DNA from: an uncultured Desulfovibrio sp.
GTDB lineage: Bacteria > Desulfobacterota > Desulfovibrionia > Desulfovibrionales > Desulfovibrionaceae
Direction of reading: 5' to 3'
Assembly: GCA_900546145.1 (NCBI GenBank)
Contig: URBN01000006.1
Location: 34,275 to 98,274 of the forward strand
DNA length: 64,000 bases
Part shown: one piece after another, positions 42,863 through 49,574 of the stretch
How positions within the stretch are numbered: position 1 is the first letter of the stretch
Layout: every line of letters begins with the position of its first letter
Program-made: the position numbers and the translations under genes
Notes under the pieces: model-generated
Told to the model about the DNA's origin: nothing
The model's database searches: none
The model's input: only the letters and a program-made list of their open reading frames with translations

Positions 42863-44011
42863 ATGGACAAAACGCTTTTTACCAACGCGCTCCTGGTTAC
42901 GCCGGACGGCGTGAAGAAGGGGGAGCTCCTCACTGAGGACGGCATCATCCGGGATATCTCCGACGGGGGTGCCCAGGGAACTTCAGGCGCCGATGTCATC
43001 GATCTGAAGGGGGATTACCTCATTCCCGGCATTATCGAGCTTCATACGGACAACCTCGAAAAGCACCTCATGCCCCGTCCGAAGATAGACTGGCCCGACG
43101 CGCGTTCCGCTGTCTTCGCCCACGACGCCCAGATCGTCGCCGCGGGCATCACCACGGTCTGCGACGCCATGAGCGTGGGCGAATATTATGACAAGGGCCG
43201 CGTGGCCATGATGGGCAGAGCCATCGCCGCCCTTTCGGAAGCCCGCGGCACGGGCATGCTGCGCTCGGATCACTACCTGCACCTGCGCTGCGAACTGCCT
43301 TACGACCGCATGCAGACTCTCTTCAAAGAGGTCTGCGACAGCCCTGTGCTCAGGCTTATCTCCCTCATGGATCACACGCCGGGTCAGCGCCAGTGGCGCA
43401 ACCTCGCGAGCTACCGCGTCTACCACAGCGACTACAAGACCTGGACGGACGAGGAATTCCGGGAGGCCGTAAAGGAACTCCAGGAACAGCGCGACGGATG
43501 CGCCGACGACAACGCCGCCTTCGCCATTGGCTGGGCCAGGGAGCATCACATTCCCATGGCGAGCCACGATGACACCACGGCCGATCAGGTCAGGGAAGCC
43601 GTGCGCGACGGCATGTGCATCAGCGAGTTCCCCACCACCATGGAGGCGGCGGAAACGGCTTCGCAGAGCGGACTCTGCGTCACCATGGGCGCCCCCAACA
43701 TCGTGCGCGGCAAATCCTCTTCCGGCAACGTGAGCGCCATGGACGTGGCAAAGGCAGGCTGCCTCGGAAGCCTGTCCTCGGATTACGTTCCCGTGAGCCT
43801 TCTGGAAGCGGTTTTCATCCTGGCCGGGGAGGGCGTCATGCCCCTTCACAGAGCCATAGCTCTCGTGACCTCCACTCCTGCTTCCCTCATCGGGCTTACG
43901 GACAGGGGATCCCTGACAAAGGGCCTTTCCGCGGATATGGTGCACGTACGCATGCGCGACGGCAGGCCTCTCGTGTGCAGCGTCTGGAGAAAGGGACAGC
44001 GCGTCTTTTAA
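42863..44011 (+). CDS. phnM: RPPn triphosphate diphosphohydrolase (PhnM copy 2)
   Basis: The 382-residue amidohydrolase-fold protein removes diphosphate from 5-phosphoribosyl 1-phosphonate 5-triphosphate. Metal-binding and fold motifs are visible: IELHTDNLEKHLMPRPKIDWPDA, FAHDAQIVAAGITTVCDAMSVGEYYDKGR, IPMASHDDTTADQV and GAPNIVRGKSSSGNVSAMDVAKAG. It is intact across the point where copy 1 has a TGA (reading TWTDEEF). It lies 39 bases after copy 1, the result of a tandem duplication, and is 53 bases before phnN. Confidence 0.94.
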   Translation: MDKTLFTNALLVTPDGVKKGELLTEDGIIRDISDGGAQGTSGADVIDLKGDYLIPGIIELHTDNLEKHLMPRPKIDWPDARSAVFAHDAQIVAAGITTVCDAMSVGEYYDKGRVAMMGRAIAALSEARGTGMLRSDHYLHLRCELPYDRMQTLFKEVCDSPVLRLISLMDHTPGQRQWRNLASYRVYHSDYKTWTDEEFREAVKELQEQRDGCADDNAAFAIGWAREHHIPMASHDDTTADQVREAVRDGMCISEFPTTMEAAETASQSGLCVTMGAPNIVRGKSSSGNVSAMDVAKAGCLGSLSSDYVPVSLLEAVFILAGEGVMPLHRAIALVTSTPASLIGLTDRGSLTKGLSADMVHVRMRDGRPLVCSVWRKGQRVF

Positions 44012-44024
44012 CAAACCTTTTCTG

Positions 44025-44047
44025 CCGGCCGCCCGCCGGGCGGCCGG
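44025..44047. repeat. GC hairpin between phnM copy 2 and phnN
   Basis: CCGGCCGCC (44025-44033) pairs with GGCGGCCGG (44039-44047) and a short TTT follows. It may weaken read-through into phnN or stabilise the upstream message. Confidence 0.5.
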
Positions 44048-44064
44048 TTTCCGGAGAAAAGCGT

Positions 44065-44607
44065 ATGCGGGGAAGACTTATCTACGTCATGGGTCCGTCC
44101 GGAAGCGGGAAGGACTCCCTCATGTCCGGGCTTCTGGCCGCGTATCCCGATGCCGGCCTTGTGGCCGCGCGCCGGTACATCACCCGTCCGGAATCCGCGG
44201 GCGGGGAAGCGCATGTTGCCGTTACGCCGGAGCGCTTCGCGGAACTCTCGAAAAACGGCGCTTTCTGCATGCAGTGGCAGAGCCATGGCCTGTTCTACGG
44301 CGTCCCTGCGTCCATCAGGGACGATCTCTCGGCCGGGCGCATTGTGCTCGTCAACGGCTCCCGCGGCTACCTTCCCGAGGCGGAACAGTCTTTCCCCTTC
44401 CTGGAGCCGCTCCTCGTGGACGTGCCGCAGTCCCTTCTCGAGGAACGTCTCATTTCCAGGGGAAGGGAGAAAGGCCTCGATCTGAGCGAGCGTCTGAGGC
44501 GGGGACAGATGTTTCAGAAATTTCCCGAAGGCACCCTTCACGTGGACAATTCCGGTACTCTTGAGGAGGGCGTGCGGAACTTCGCGCGGGCACTTGGCCT
44601 CGTGTAA
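44065..44607 (+). CDS. phnN: Ribose 1,5-bisphosphate phosphokinase
   Basis: The 180-residue guanylate-kinase-like protein has P-loop GPSGSGKDSLM near the start, then RRYITRPESAGGEAHVAVTPERFAELSKNGAFCMQWQSHGLFYGVP, typical of PhnN. It phosphorylates ribose 1,5-bisphosphate to PRPP, closing the C-P lyase pathway. The ATG at 44065 is fixed by CCGGAG upstream and by the P-loop position. It is the last gene of the operon. Confidence 0.92.
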   Translation: MRGRLIYVMGPSGSGKDSLMSGLLAAYPDAGLVAARRYITRPESAGGEAHVAVTPERFAELSKNGAFCMQWQSHGLFYGVPASIRDDLSAGRIVLVNGSRGYLPEAEQSFPFLEPLLVDVPQSLLEERLISRGREKGLDLSERLRRGQMFQKFPEGTLHVDNSGTLEEGVRNFARALGLV

Positions 44608-44729
44608 GGGGATACCTTTAGCTCCGGCTTTCTGGCGTTTCCCTCCCCGGAAGATCGGGGCTGGGTCAGAAATCCCTCTGGTTGTGCTTTGGTCAGGAGA
44701 TGCCCTGTCTTCCTGCAGCATTTTTTCTC

Positions 44730-44758
44730 TTGACATATTTCAAATAGTATTGAAATAT
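44730..44758 (+). promoter_or_regulatory. arsR promoter and operator (copy 1)
   Basis: TTGACA (44730-44735) is followed 17 bases later by AAATAT (44753-44758). A perfect inverted repeat, ATATTTCAA (44735-44743) and TTGAAATAT (44750-44758) with a 6-base centre, overlaps the promoter. The arsR ATG is only 6 bases beyond it, so the transcript may have almost no leader. Confidence 0.7.
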
Positions 44759-44764
44759 TGAAAT

Positions 44765-45076
44765 ATGGAAAGCATAAAAGCCAGTCAGATTTTCGGAGCC
44801 ATGTCCTCGCCCATCAGGCTCGACATCGTGCGGCTCCTTGTCAGGTACGCGCCGGACGGCCTTGTGGCCGGAGAGATAGCCCGCCTTCTGCATATTCCCG
44901 CCACCAATCTTTCCTTTCATCTGCGCGAGCTCACGGCCTGCGGCCTGGTGACCGTGGAGAGGGAAGGGCGTTATCAGCGCTACAGGGCGGATATCGCCCT
45001 CATACACGGCGTTATCGCCTACCTCACGGAGGAATGCTGCACGGGACGGCAGGGCGGCGGGACCTGCGGGTTCTGA
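44765..45076 (+). CDS. arsR: ArsR/SmtB-family repressor
   Basis: The 103-residue winged-helix protein matches ArsR (IFGAMSSPIRLDIVRLLVRYAPDGLVAGEIARLLHIPATNLSFHLRELTACGLVTVEREGRYQRYRADI). This subtype places metalloid-binding cysteines at the C-terminus, and here the last 15 residues contain ECCTG and GTCGF. It should release DNA on binding arsenite. It controls itself and arsM through two operators of the same design. No SD is seen before the ATG. Confidence 0.9.
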   Translation: MESIKASQIFGAMSSPIRLDIVRLLVRYAPDGLVAGEIARLLHIPATNLSFHLRELTACGLVTVEREGRYQRYRADIALIHGVIAYLTEECCTGRQGGGTCGF

Positions 45077-45124
45077 TTCCGTTCAGAAAAAGAGCGGACC
45101 GGAAAATCAGTTTTTTGGGCCTTT

Positions 45125-45148
45125 ATATTTCAATAGTTTTACAAATAT
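45125..45148 (+). promoter_or_regulatory. ArsR operator (copy 2) upstream of arsM
   Basis: ATATTTCAA (45125-45133), a 6-base spacer, then TACAAATAT (45140-45148) repeats the 9-6-9 geometry and left arm of the arsR operator. The right arm has two mismatches. It lies 21 bases before the arsM ATG. Confidence 0.6.
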
Positions 45149-45169
45149 TAAAATAAAAGGAGAATGAAC

Positions 45170-46003
45170 ATGGCTGTAACGAGAGATCCTGAAACCGTGA
45201 AGAAGAACGTGAGAGAAGGGTATGCCGCCATCGCCCGGGGGCACGGATGCTGTTCCGGCGGATGCTGCTGTCAGAACACGGTGAGCGCCGACGCGCTCGC
45301 CCGCTCCGTGGGGTATGATGAGGAGAGCCTGAAGGATCTGCCGGAAGGCGCCAACATGGGGCTTTCCTGCGGCAATCCTCTGACCATAGCTTCCCTGAAG
45401 GAGGGGCAGACCGTGGTGGATCTCGGAAGCGGCGGCGGTTTTGACGTGTTTCAGGCCGGCCGCAGGGTCGGGAAGAGCGGCAGGGCCATCGGCGTGGACA
45501 TGACCTGGGAGATGCTGGAAAAGGCCCGGCACAATATCGCCGTCTACAGGGATATGACAGGTCTCGACAACGTGGAATTCCGGCTCGGCGAGATTGAGCA
45601 TCTGCCCGTGGCCGACGCCAGCGTGGATGTTGTCATATCGAACTGCGTGATCAATCTTTCCCCTGACAAACCGCAGGTCTGGCGCGAGGTGTACCGCGTG
45701 CTGAAGAAGGGCGGCCGCGCCGCCGTCTCGGATCTCCATCTCCTGAAGCCCCTCCCCGAATCCATCGCCGGAAAGGTCGAAGCCTGGGTGGGATGCGTGG
45801 CCGGCGCGGTTCTCGTGGATGACACGCGTTCCATGCTGAAGGACGCCGGTTTTTCGTCCGTGAAGCTCACGCCCAGGACCGAATACATCCGCAGCATGCA
45901 GTCCATGGAGGATCCCCTGTACCGTGAAATCGCGGAAGCCCTTCCTGCGGGCTCTGATGTTTCCGACTATATCGTGAGTCTTGAAATAACCGCTGTGAAG
46001 TAG
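45170..46003 (+). CDS. arsM: Arsenite S-adenosylmethionine methyltransferase
   Basis: The 277-residue protein has the ArsM N-terminus YAAIARGHGCCSGGCCCQN with its Cys cluster. The SAM site TVVDLGSGGGFDVFQAGRRVG is followed by EFRLGEIEHLPVADASVDVVISNCVINLSPDK, in which the conserved Cys binds arsenite, and a second conserved Cys lies in EAWVGCVAG. It methylates arsenite to methylated and volatile forms. The ATG at 45170 has AAGGAG at 7 bases; an ATG 6 bases earlier is too close to it. The ArsR operator lies just upstream. No arsenite pump is adjacent. Confidence 0.93.
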   Translation: MAVTRDPETVKKNVREGYAAIARGHGCCSGGCCCQNTVSADALARSVGYDEESLKDLPEGANMGLSCGNPLTIASLKEGQTVVDLGSGGGFDVFQAGRRVGKSGRAIGVDMTWEMLEKARHNIAVYRDMTGLDNVEFRLGEIEHLPVADASVDVVISNCVINLSPDKPQVWREVYRVLKKGGRAAVSDLHLLKPLPESIAGKVEAWVGCVAGAVLVDDTRSMLKDAGFSSVKLTPRTEYIRSMQSMEDPLYREIAEALPAGSDVSDYIVSLEITAVK

Positions 46004-46102
46004 CCCGTTCCCCCGTTTGCGGAAAAGGCCCCGGGCGGTTCTTCCGTCTCTGCGGGGATAGAATATGAACGCCATATGTGAATGAGCAATGGCGGAATTT
46101 AA

Positions 46103-46143
46103 GCCCTGCAGAAAAGATGGCATTTCTTTTCAGCAGGGCTTTG
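46103..46143 (+). terminator. Terminator after arsM
   Basis: A 14-bp stem with one mismatch (46103-46116 with 46126-46139, GCCCTGCAGAAAAG/CTTTTCAGCAGGGC) is followed by TTTGTTT. Confidence 0.8.
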
Positions 46144-46519
46144 TTTATCATTTCGCCCGGAAGACTCCCGCCCCTCTAGGCGGGGGTAACTGACAGAGAA
46201 ATGATGGGAAGATTTCTTCCCTGCAAAAAAGCTGCAGGCTATACGTTCCTCTGAAAATAAGATGGCGGGGGCTTTTGGGAGGATGGCGGACAGGCTGGCC
46301 CGGAGACTGGAGGAGTTTGCCAGCGCAGGCAGCCTTACCGGAATCCGCCCCGGTGTCACGCGTTAAAGGAGAATCGCTCAGGGCAGTTCTCAGTTGATCT
46401 GATGCATCCATACCGCCTGATTTTCACACCTGACCATGAGCCTGTGCCATTAACTGAGGCTGGTAACAAAAATTTTTATTATTTCATTGATGACACACGC
46501 AAAAACTGAGAGGTACGCC
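46144..46519. other. Non-coding scar region between arsM and the HigA remnant
   Basis: This stretch has no convincing gene. It holds a hairpin at 46167-46184 (CCCGCC/GGCGGG) that resembles the one inside the IS remnant at 46791. A 34-codon open frame at 46262-46366 lacks supporting features. The composition is mixed, and together with the neighbouring truncated gene it looks like a site of repeated insertion and deletion. Confidence 0.45.
46167..46184. repeat. IS605-like end hairpin
   Basis: CCCGCC (46167-46172), loop CCTCTA, GGCGGG (46179-46184). The flanking bases (TCCCGCC...GGCGGGG) match the hairpin at 46791-46808, which suggests two copies of a transposon end. Confidence 0.4.
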
Positions 46520-46801
46520 ATGAATGTGCGAAAATATCCGTATCATCCCGATTATGCTGTCGCACCGGGAGAGACTGTGCGCGAGACAATGGAATACCTT
46601 GGACTGACGCAGCGGGAATTCGCCATGCGGCTGGATACCTCTGTGCAGACTTTGAACCGCATCTTCCGGGGAACGCAGCGTATCACGGAGGAAATGGCGA
46701 ATAAGCTTGAGCGCGTAACAGGCACCCCGGCTTCGTTCTGGAATAACTTCGAGAGCCGATACAGATCACAGCCCGCCAGGGTCAAATCCTCCCGCCTATA
46801 G
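46520..46801 (+). pseudogene. HigA-type antitoxin / Xre regulator, truncated after the HTH
   Basis: The 93-residue product begins with the HigA pattern YPYHPDYAVAPGETVRETMEYLGLTQREFAMRL. The HTH follows (TSVQTLNRIFRGTQRITEEMANKLERVTGTPASFWNNFESRYRSQ). In homologues with that motif the protein usually continues for some 250 residues, often with an ImmA/IrrE-type metallopeptidase. Here it ends within 9 residues, in the loop of an IS605-like hairpin that supplies the last codons and stop. No HigB toxin gene is adjacent. It is therefore probably a truncated remnant, though the HTH could still bind DNA. GAGAGG precedes the ATG. Confidence 0.65.
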
Positions 46802-46896
46802 AGGCGGGGACCTGGAAACAGGCCTCCCCATGCGGGCGCAGCCCGGCAGAGCCACTCCCGTCAGAAAGCCTTCGGCCTCAGCCGGGGAGGATGTCA
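46791..46896 (+). mobile_element. IS605/IS1341-type (TnpB) end remnant, omega-RNA-like
   Basis: The left edge is a hairpin, CCCGCCT-ATAG-AGGCGGG (46791-46808). The right part (about 46841-46896) reads in plus frame ...QPGRATPVRKPSASAGEDV. Its DNA resembles the conserved right end of IS1341-type elements, where the tnpB 3' end and omega-RNA scaffold overlap, ending in GGGGAGGATGTCA. Only about 106 bases remain and no transposase or TnpB gene is left. Identification is from remembered consensus, not a search. Confidence 0.5.
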
Positions 46897-46930
46897 GGAA
46901 TGCTGAAGGCCGGAAGTCCTGCCCGTGGCC

Positions 46931-47449
46931 TCAGTTCTTCATGGCGTTTTCGAGCGCCTTTTTTGTGGCGCTGGAATAGCACATGAGCCTCACTTCCCGT
47001 ATTTCATCATGACGGGCCAGAAAATCGCGGATGGTGTCCACTGCCACCCTGGCGGCCAGATCCTTCGGGTATCCGTAGACGCCCGTGGAAATGGCCGGGA
47101 AGGCGACGGTCTTCGCGCCGACGCGTACGGCTTCCTCCAGGGATCGGCGGTAGGCGGAGGCGAGAAGTTCCGGCTCGCCGTGCGTGCCACCCTTCCACAC
47201 CGGTCCCACGGTGTGAATGACAAATTTTGCGGGCAGGCGGAAGCCCGGCGTGGTTTTTGCATCGCCAGTCGGGCAGCCGCCAAGAGGCCGGCACGCAGCG
47301 AGGAGTTCTGGCCCGGCGGCAGCGTGGATGGCGCCGTCCACGCCTCCTCCGCCGAGAAGCCCGTTGTTGGCCGCGTTGACGATGGCGTCCACGCGCTGTT
47401 CGGTGATGTCCCCTTCGACGAGACGCAGACGGTTTTCAGTATTTTCCAT
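46931..47449 (-). CDS. Macrodomain protein (O-acetyl-ADP-ribose deacetylase, YmdB-like)
   Basis: The 172-residue protein is a single macrodomain: RLVEGDITEQRVDAIVNAANNGLLGGGGVDGAIHAAAGPELL, then TPGFRLPAKFVIHTVGPVW and TVAFPAISTGVYGYPKDLAARVAVDTI. These loops bind ADP-ribose; the family removes acetyl or ADP-ribosyl groups. GGAGA precedes the ATG. It follows the alkylsulfatase gene by 64 bases, with a hairpin between, so co-transcription is uncertain. Confidence 0.92.
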   Translation of the reverse strand: MENTENRLRLVEGDITEQRVDAIVNAANNGLLGGGGVDGAIHAAAGPELLAACRPLGGCPTGDAKTTPGFRLPAKFVIHTVGPVWKGGTHGEPELLASAYRRSLEEAVRVGAKTVAFPAISTGVYGYPKDLAARVAVDTIRDFLARHDEIREVRLMCYSSATKKALENAMKN

Positions 47450-47460
47450 GGATTTTCTCC

Positions 47461-47483
47461 GGGGAGGCCGTGTCCGGCCTCCC
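47461..47483. terminator. Hairpin between sulfatase and macrodomain genes
   Basis: GGGGAGGCCG (47461-47470) pairs with CGGCCTCCCC (47474-47483). T6 stands to its right on the plus strand, so it has terminator form only for plus-strand transcripts. For the minus-strand genes it is a plain hairpin. Confidence 0.5.
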
Positions 47484-47513
47484 CGCGTTTTTTCCTTTCT
47501 TATACCACGGGTT

Positions 47514-49559
47514 CTATGGCTCTACGATATTGAAGGGGACGGCTCCGCTGACGGGGAACTCCATCATGTTTTTCATAAGCAGGGTGAGGAGTTCGCTCTT
47601 TCCTTCCACCTTCACATTCTTCGCCACGGCATCCCTGTCATTGGCGAGGATACCGAAGAGGGCGTTTTTCGGGCAGGTGATGGAAACGTCCGGGCTGTCG
47701 GAGAGTGTATCCCTGAAGACAAGTAGCACGCCGTTCTTCACGCGGAGCATGTGCTTTTCTTTCACATCGGGCAGCGTCACATTCATGACAAAGTCGGCGT
47801 CCTTGAGCCCGTCCCTGTTCAGGACGATGCCCATGTAGTCAAAAATCATGGGCGCGGTCTGTTCCATGAGCTGGTCATTGCTGCCTTTGACCGGCGTCGC
47901 GGGACGTGTGTTCCCCTTCCGTAGCTCGAGAGCCGCGGAAAGATACTCATTGCGCCAGGGGCCGGATTCGGACTGGTAGCCGAGCTGTTCAAGCGCGTCG
48001 GCGCACAGAAGGCGCGCCGCGGTATTCTTCGGGTCGGCGAAGACGAGGGTATTGGTGATTTCGGCAACCCAGCGGTACTCGCCCTTTTCAAAGTCCTTTC
48101 TGGCCTTTGCAAGGACCTTATCCGTGCTGCCGAGGTATTCCACCCACTTTTTGGCTCTGGCCGTGGGTATGAGGGGATTGAGATGCACGGGGTTGCCATC
48201 ATACCAGCCCATAAACTTCTGATAAACGGCCCTGCTGTTGTGGGACACGGTGCCGTAGTAGGGGCGGGTGTACCAGTTTCTGGCAAGGGCTTTTGGCAGG
48301 GATATCATGCAGGCAATCTCGTCAGCCGTGTACCCCTGATTGATATAGGTGAGCGTCTGATCGTTGATGAACTTGTACACGGCAGCTGTATTCACCATAT
48401 AATCGTTCACCACCTTATTGCCCCAGTGCGGCCAGTTGTGGGCCTGGAAGGTGACCTCGGCCTCTCTGCCGTAGCGGGTGACGGCCTCGGTGATGTAGTC
48501 GGCCCAGGCCGCGCCGTCGCGCACCTCGGCGCCGCGCAGCGTATACAGATTGTGGAGCGTTGCCGTGCAGTTTTCCGCCATCCACAGGGCTTTGTATTTC
48601 GGAATCCAAGTGTTCATCTCCGCCGGAGCTTCGGTGCCGGGCGTAAGCTGGAACTCCAGCTCTACGCCGTCGATGGTGATTTTTTCTCCGGTTTTTGTGA
48701 TTTCATAGGTGGGGGCCATGAAGGTCACGGTTCCTGTGGACTGGCCCATACCGATGCCCTGGGCGAGCTTCCCTTCCGGCCCGGGAGTCAGGAGAACGCC
48801 GTACTGGTAGTTGGCGCGGCGGCTCATGGCCTTGCCGGCATAGACATTTTCCTTCACAGCGTGCTCGGTGAAACCCTGCGGGACGATGATCGGAATCTTT
48901 CCGCCCGCGAGCTGTTGCTCAATGGGCTGGGAAGCGTCGGCTCTGTCCTTTTTGTCCATGACGCCGGCGATACCGCCATAATGGTCAACGTGGGGATGGG
49001 AAATGATGACGGCCTTCACGGGGAGCTTCCCGAGGTTCTTTTCAATGAGCGCCATTGCCGCCCTGCTGCACTCGGCGCACATGGTCGTGTCGAAGACGAT
49101 CCAGCCCGTTCTGCCCCTGACCACGGTGAGATTGGCCATGTCGTAGCCGCGCACCTGGTAGATGCCGTCCACGACTTTGAAGAGGCCGTAGGCGTGGTTG
49201 TTGATCGTGTTTTCCCAGAGGCTCGGATTGGCGCTGTCGGGGGCTTTTTTGAAGGTATCGAGGAATGCGTAGGCGGCTTGGCTCCAGATGATCCTGCCGC
49301 TTTCGTTTTTCAGTTCCAACTTTTCGGGCGCGTCGATGAGGCCGCGCGTGGCAAATTCGTGTTCCTGCCTGTCGCCGAAGTCGAGCTCCCCGTACACACT
49401 GGCGTTGGCCTTCGCCGTGAAAAAGGTGGCGGGTTTGACGTCCGCGGTCATTCCGGGGGCTGTTTTCCCGGGAGCCTGTTCTGCACTGAAGGAGGGGACC
49501 GGAGTCAGGCCGGCAAAAAGAAGGGCTGCCGCCCCGAGGATGGATGAAAGGTGTTTCAT
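47514..49559 (-). CDS. Alkylsulfatase (SdsA/YjcS-type metallo-beta-lactamase fold), exported
   Basis: The 681-residue protein has a Sec signal peptide (ILGAAALLFAGLTPVPSFSA). The metallo-beta-lactamase motif HPHVDHYGG has H188, H190, D192 and H193 as zinc ligands. The alkylsulfatase-specific parts are present: VRGYDMANLTVVRGRTGWIVFDT, MWMAENCTATLHNLYTLRG-like text, NPLIPTARAKKWVEYLG, and a C-terminal SCP2-like domain. Family members cleave primary or secondary alkyl sulfates such as SDS to alcohol and sulfate. A periplasmic form could supply sulfate or detoxify detergent. It is 15 bases downstream of the DUF1254 gene, in the same operon. Confidence 0.9.
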   Translation of the reverse strand: MKHLSSILGAAALLFAGLTPVPSFSAEQAPGKTAPGMTADVKPATFFTAKANASVYGELDFGDRQEHEFATRGLIDAPEKLELKNESGRIIWSQAAYAFLDTFKKAPDSANPSLWENTINNHAYGLFKVVDGIYQVRGYDMANLTVVRGRTGWIVFDTTMCAECSRAAMALIEKNLGKLPVKAVIISHPHVDHYGGIAGVMDKKDRADASQPIEQQLAGGKIPIIVPQGFTEHAVKENVYAGKAMSRRANYQYGVLLTPGPEGKLAQGIGMGQSTGTVTFMAPTYEITKTGEKITIDGVELEFQLTPGTEAPAEMNTWIPKYKALWMAENCTATLHNLYTLRGAEVRDGAAWADYITEAVTRYGREAEVTFQAHNWPHWGNKVVNDYMVNTAAVYKFINDQTLTYINQGYTADEIACMISLPKALARNWYTRPYYGTVSHNSRAVYQKFMGWYDGNPVHLNPLIPTARAKKWVEYLGSTDKVLAKARKDFEKGEYRWVAEITNTLVFADPKNTAARLLCADALEQLGYQSESGPWRNEYLSAALELRKGNTRPATPVKGSNDQLMEQTAPMIFDYMGIVLNRDGLKDADFVMNVTLPDVKEKHMLRVKNGVLLVFRDTLSDSPDVSITCPKNALFGILANDRDAVAKNVKVEGKSELLTLLMKNMMEFPVSGAVPFNIVEP

Positions 49560-49574
49560 GGGATTCTCTTCTCC

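Noticed and set aside
46262..46366. A 34-codon open frame in the scar after arsM
   Set aside because: It has no ribosome-binding site or recognisable protein pattern and lies among transposon-like hairpins.
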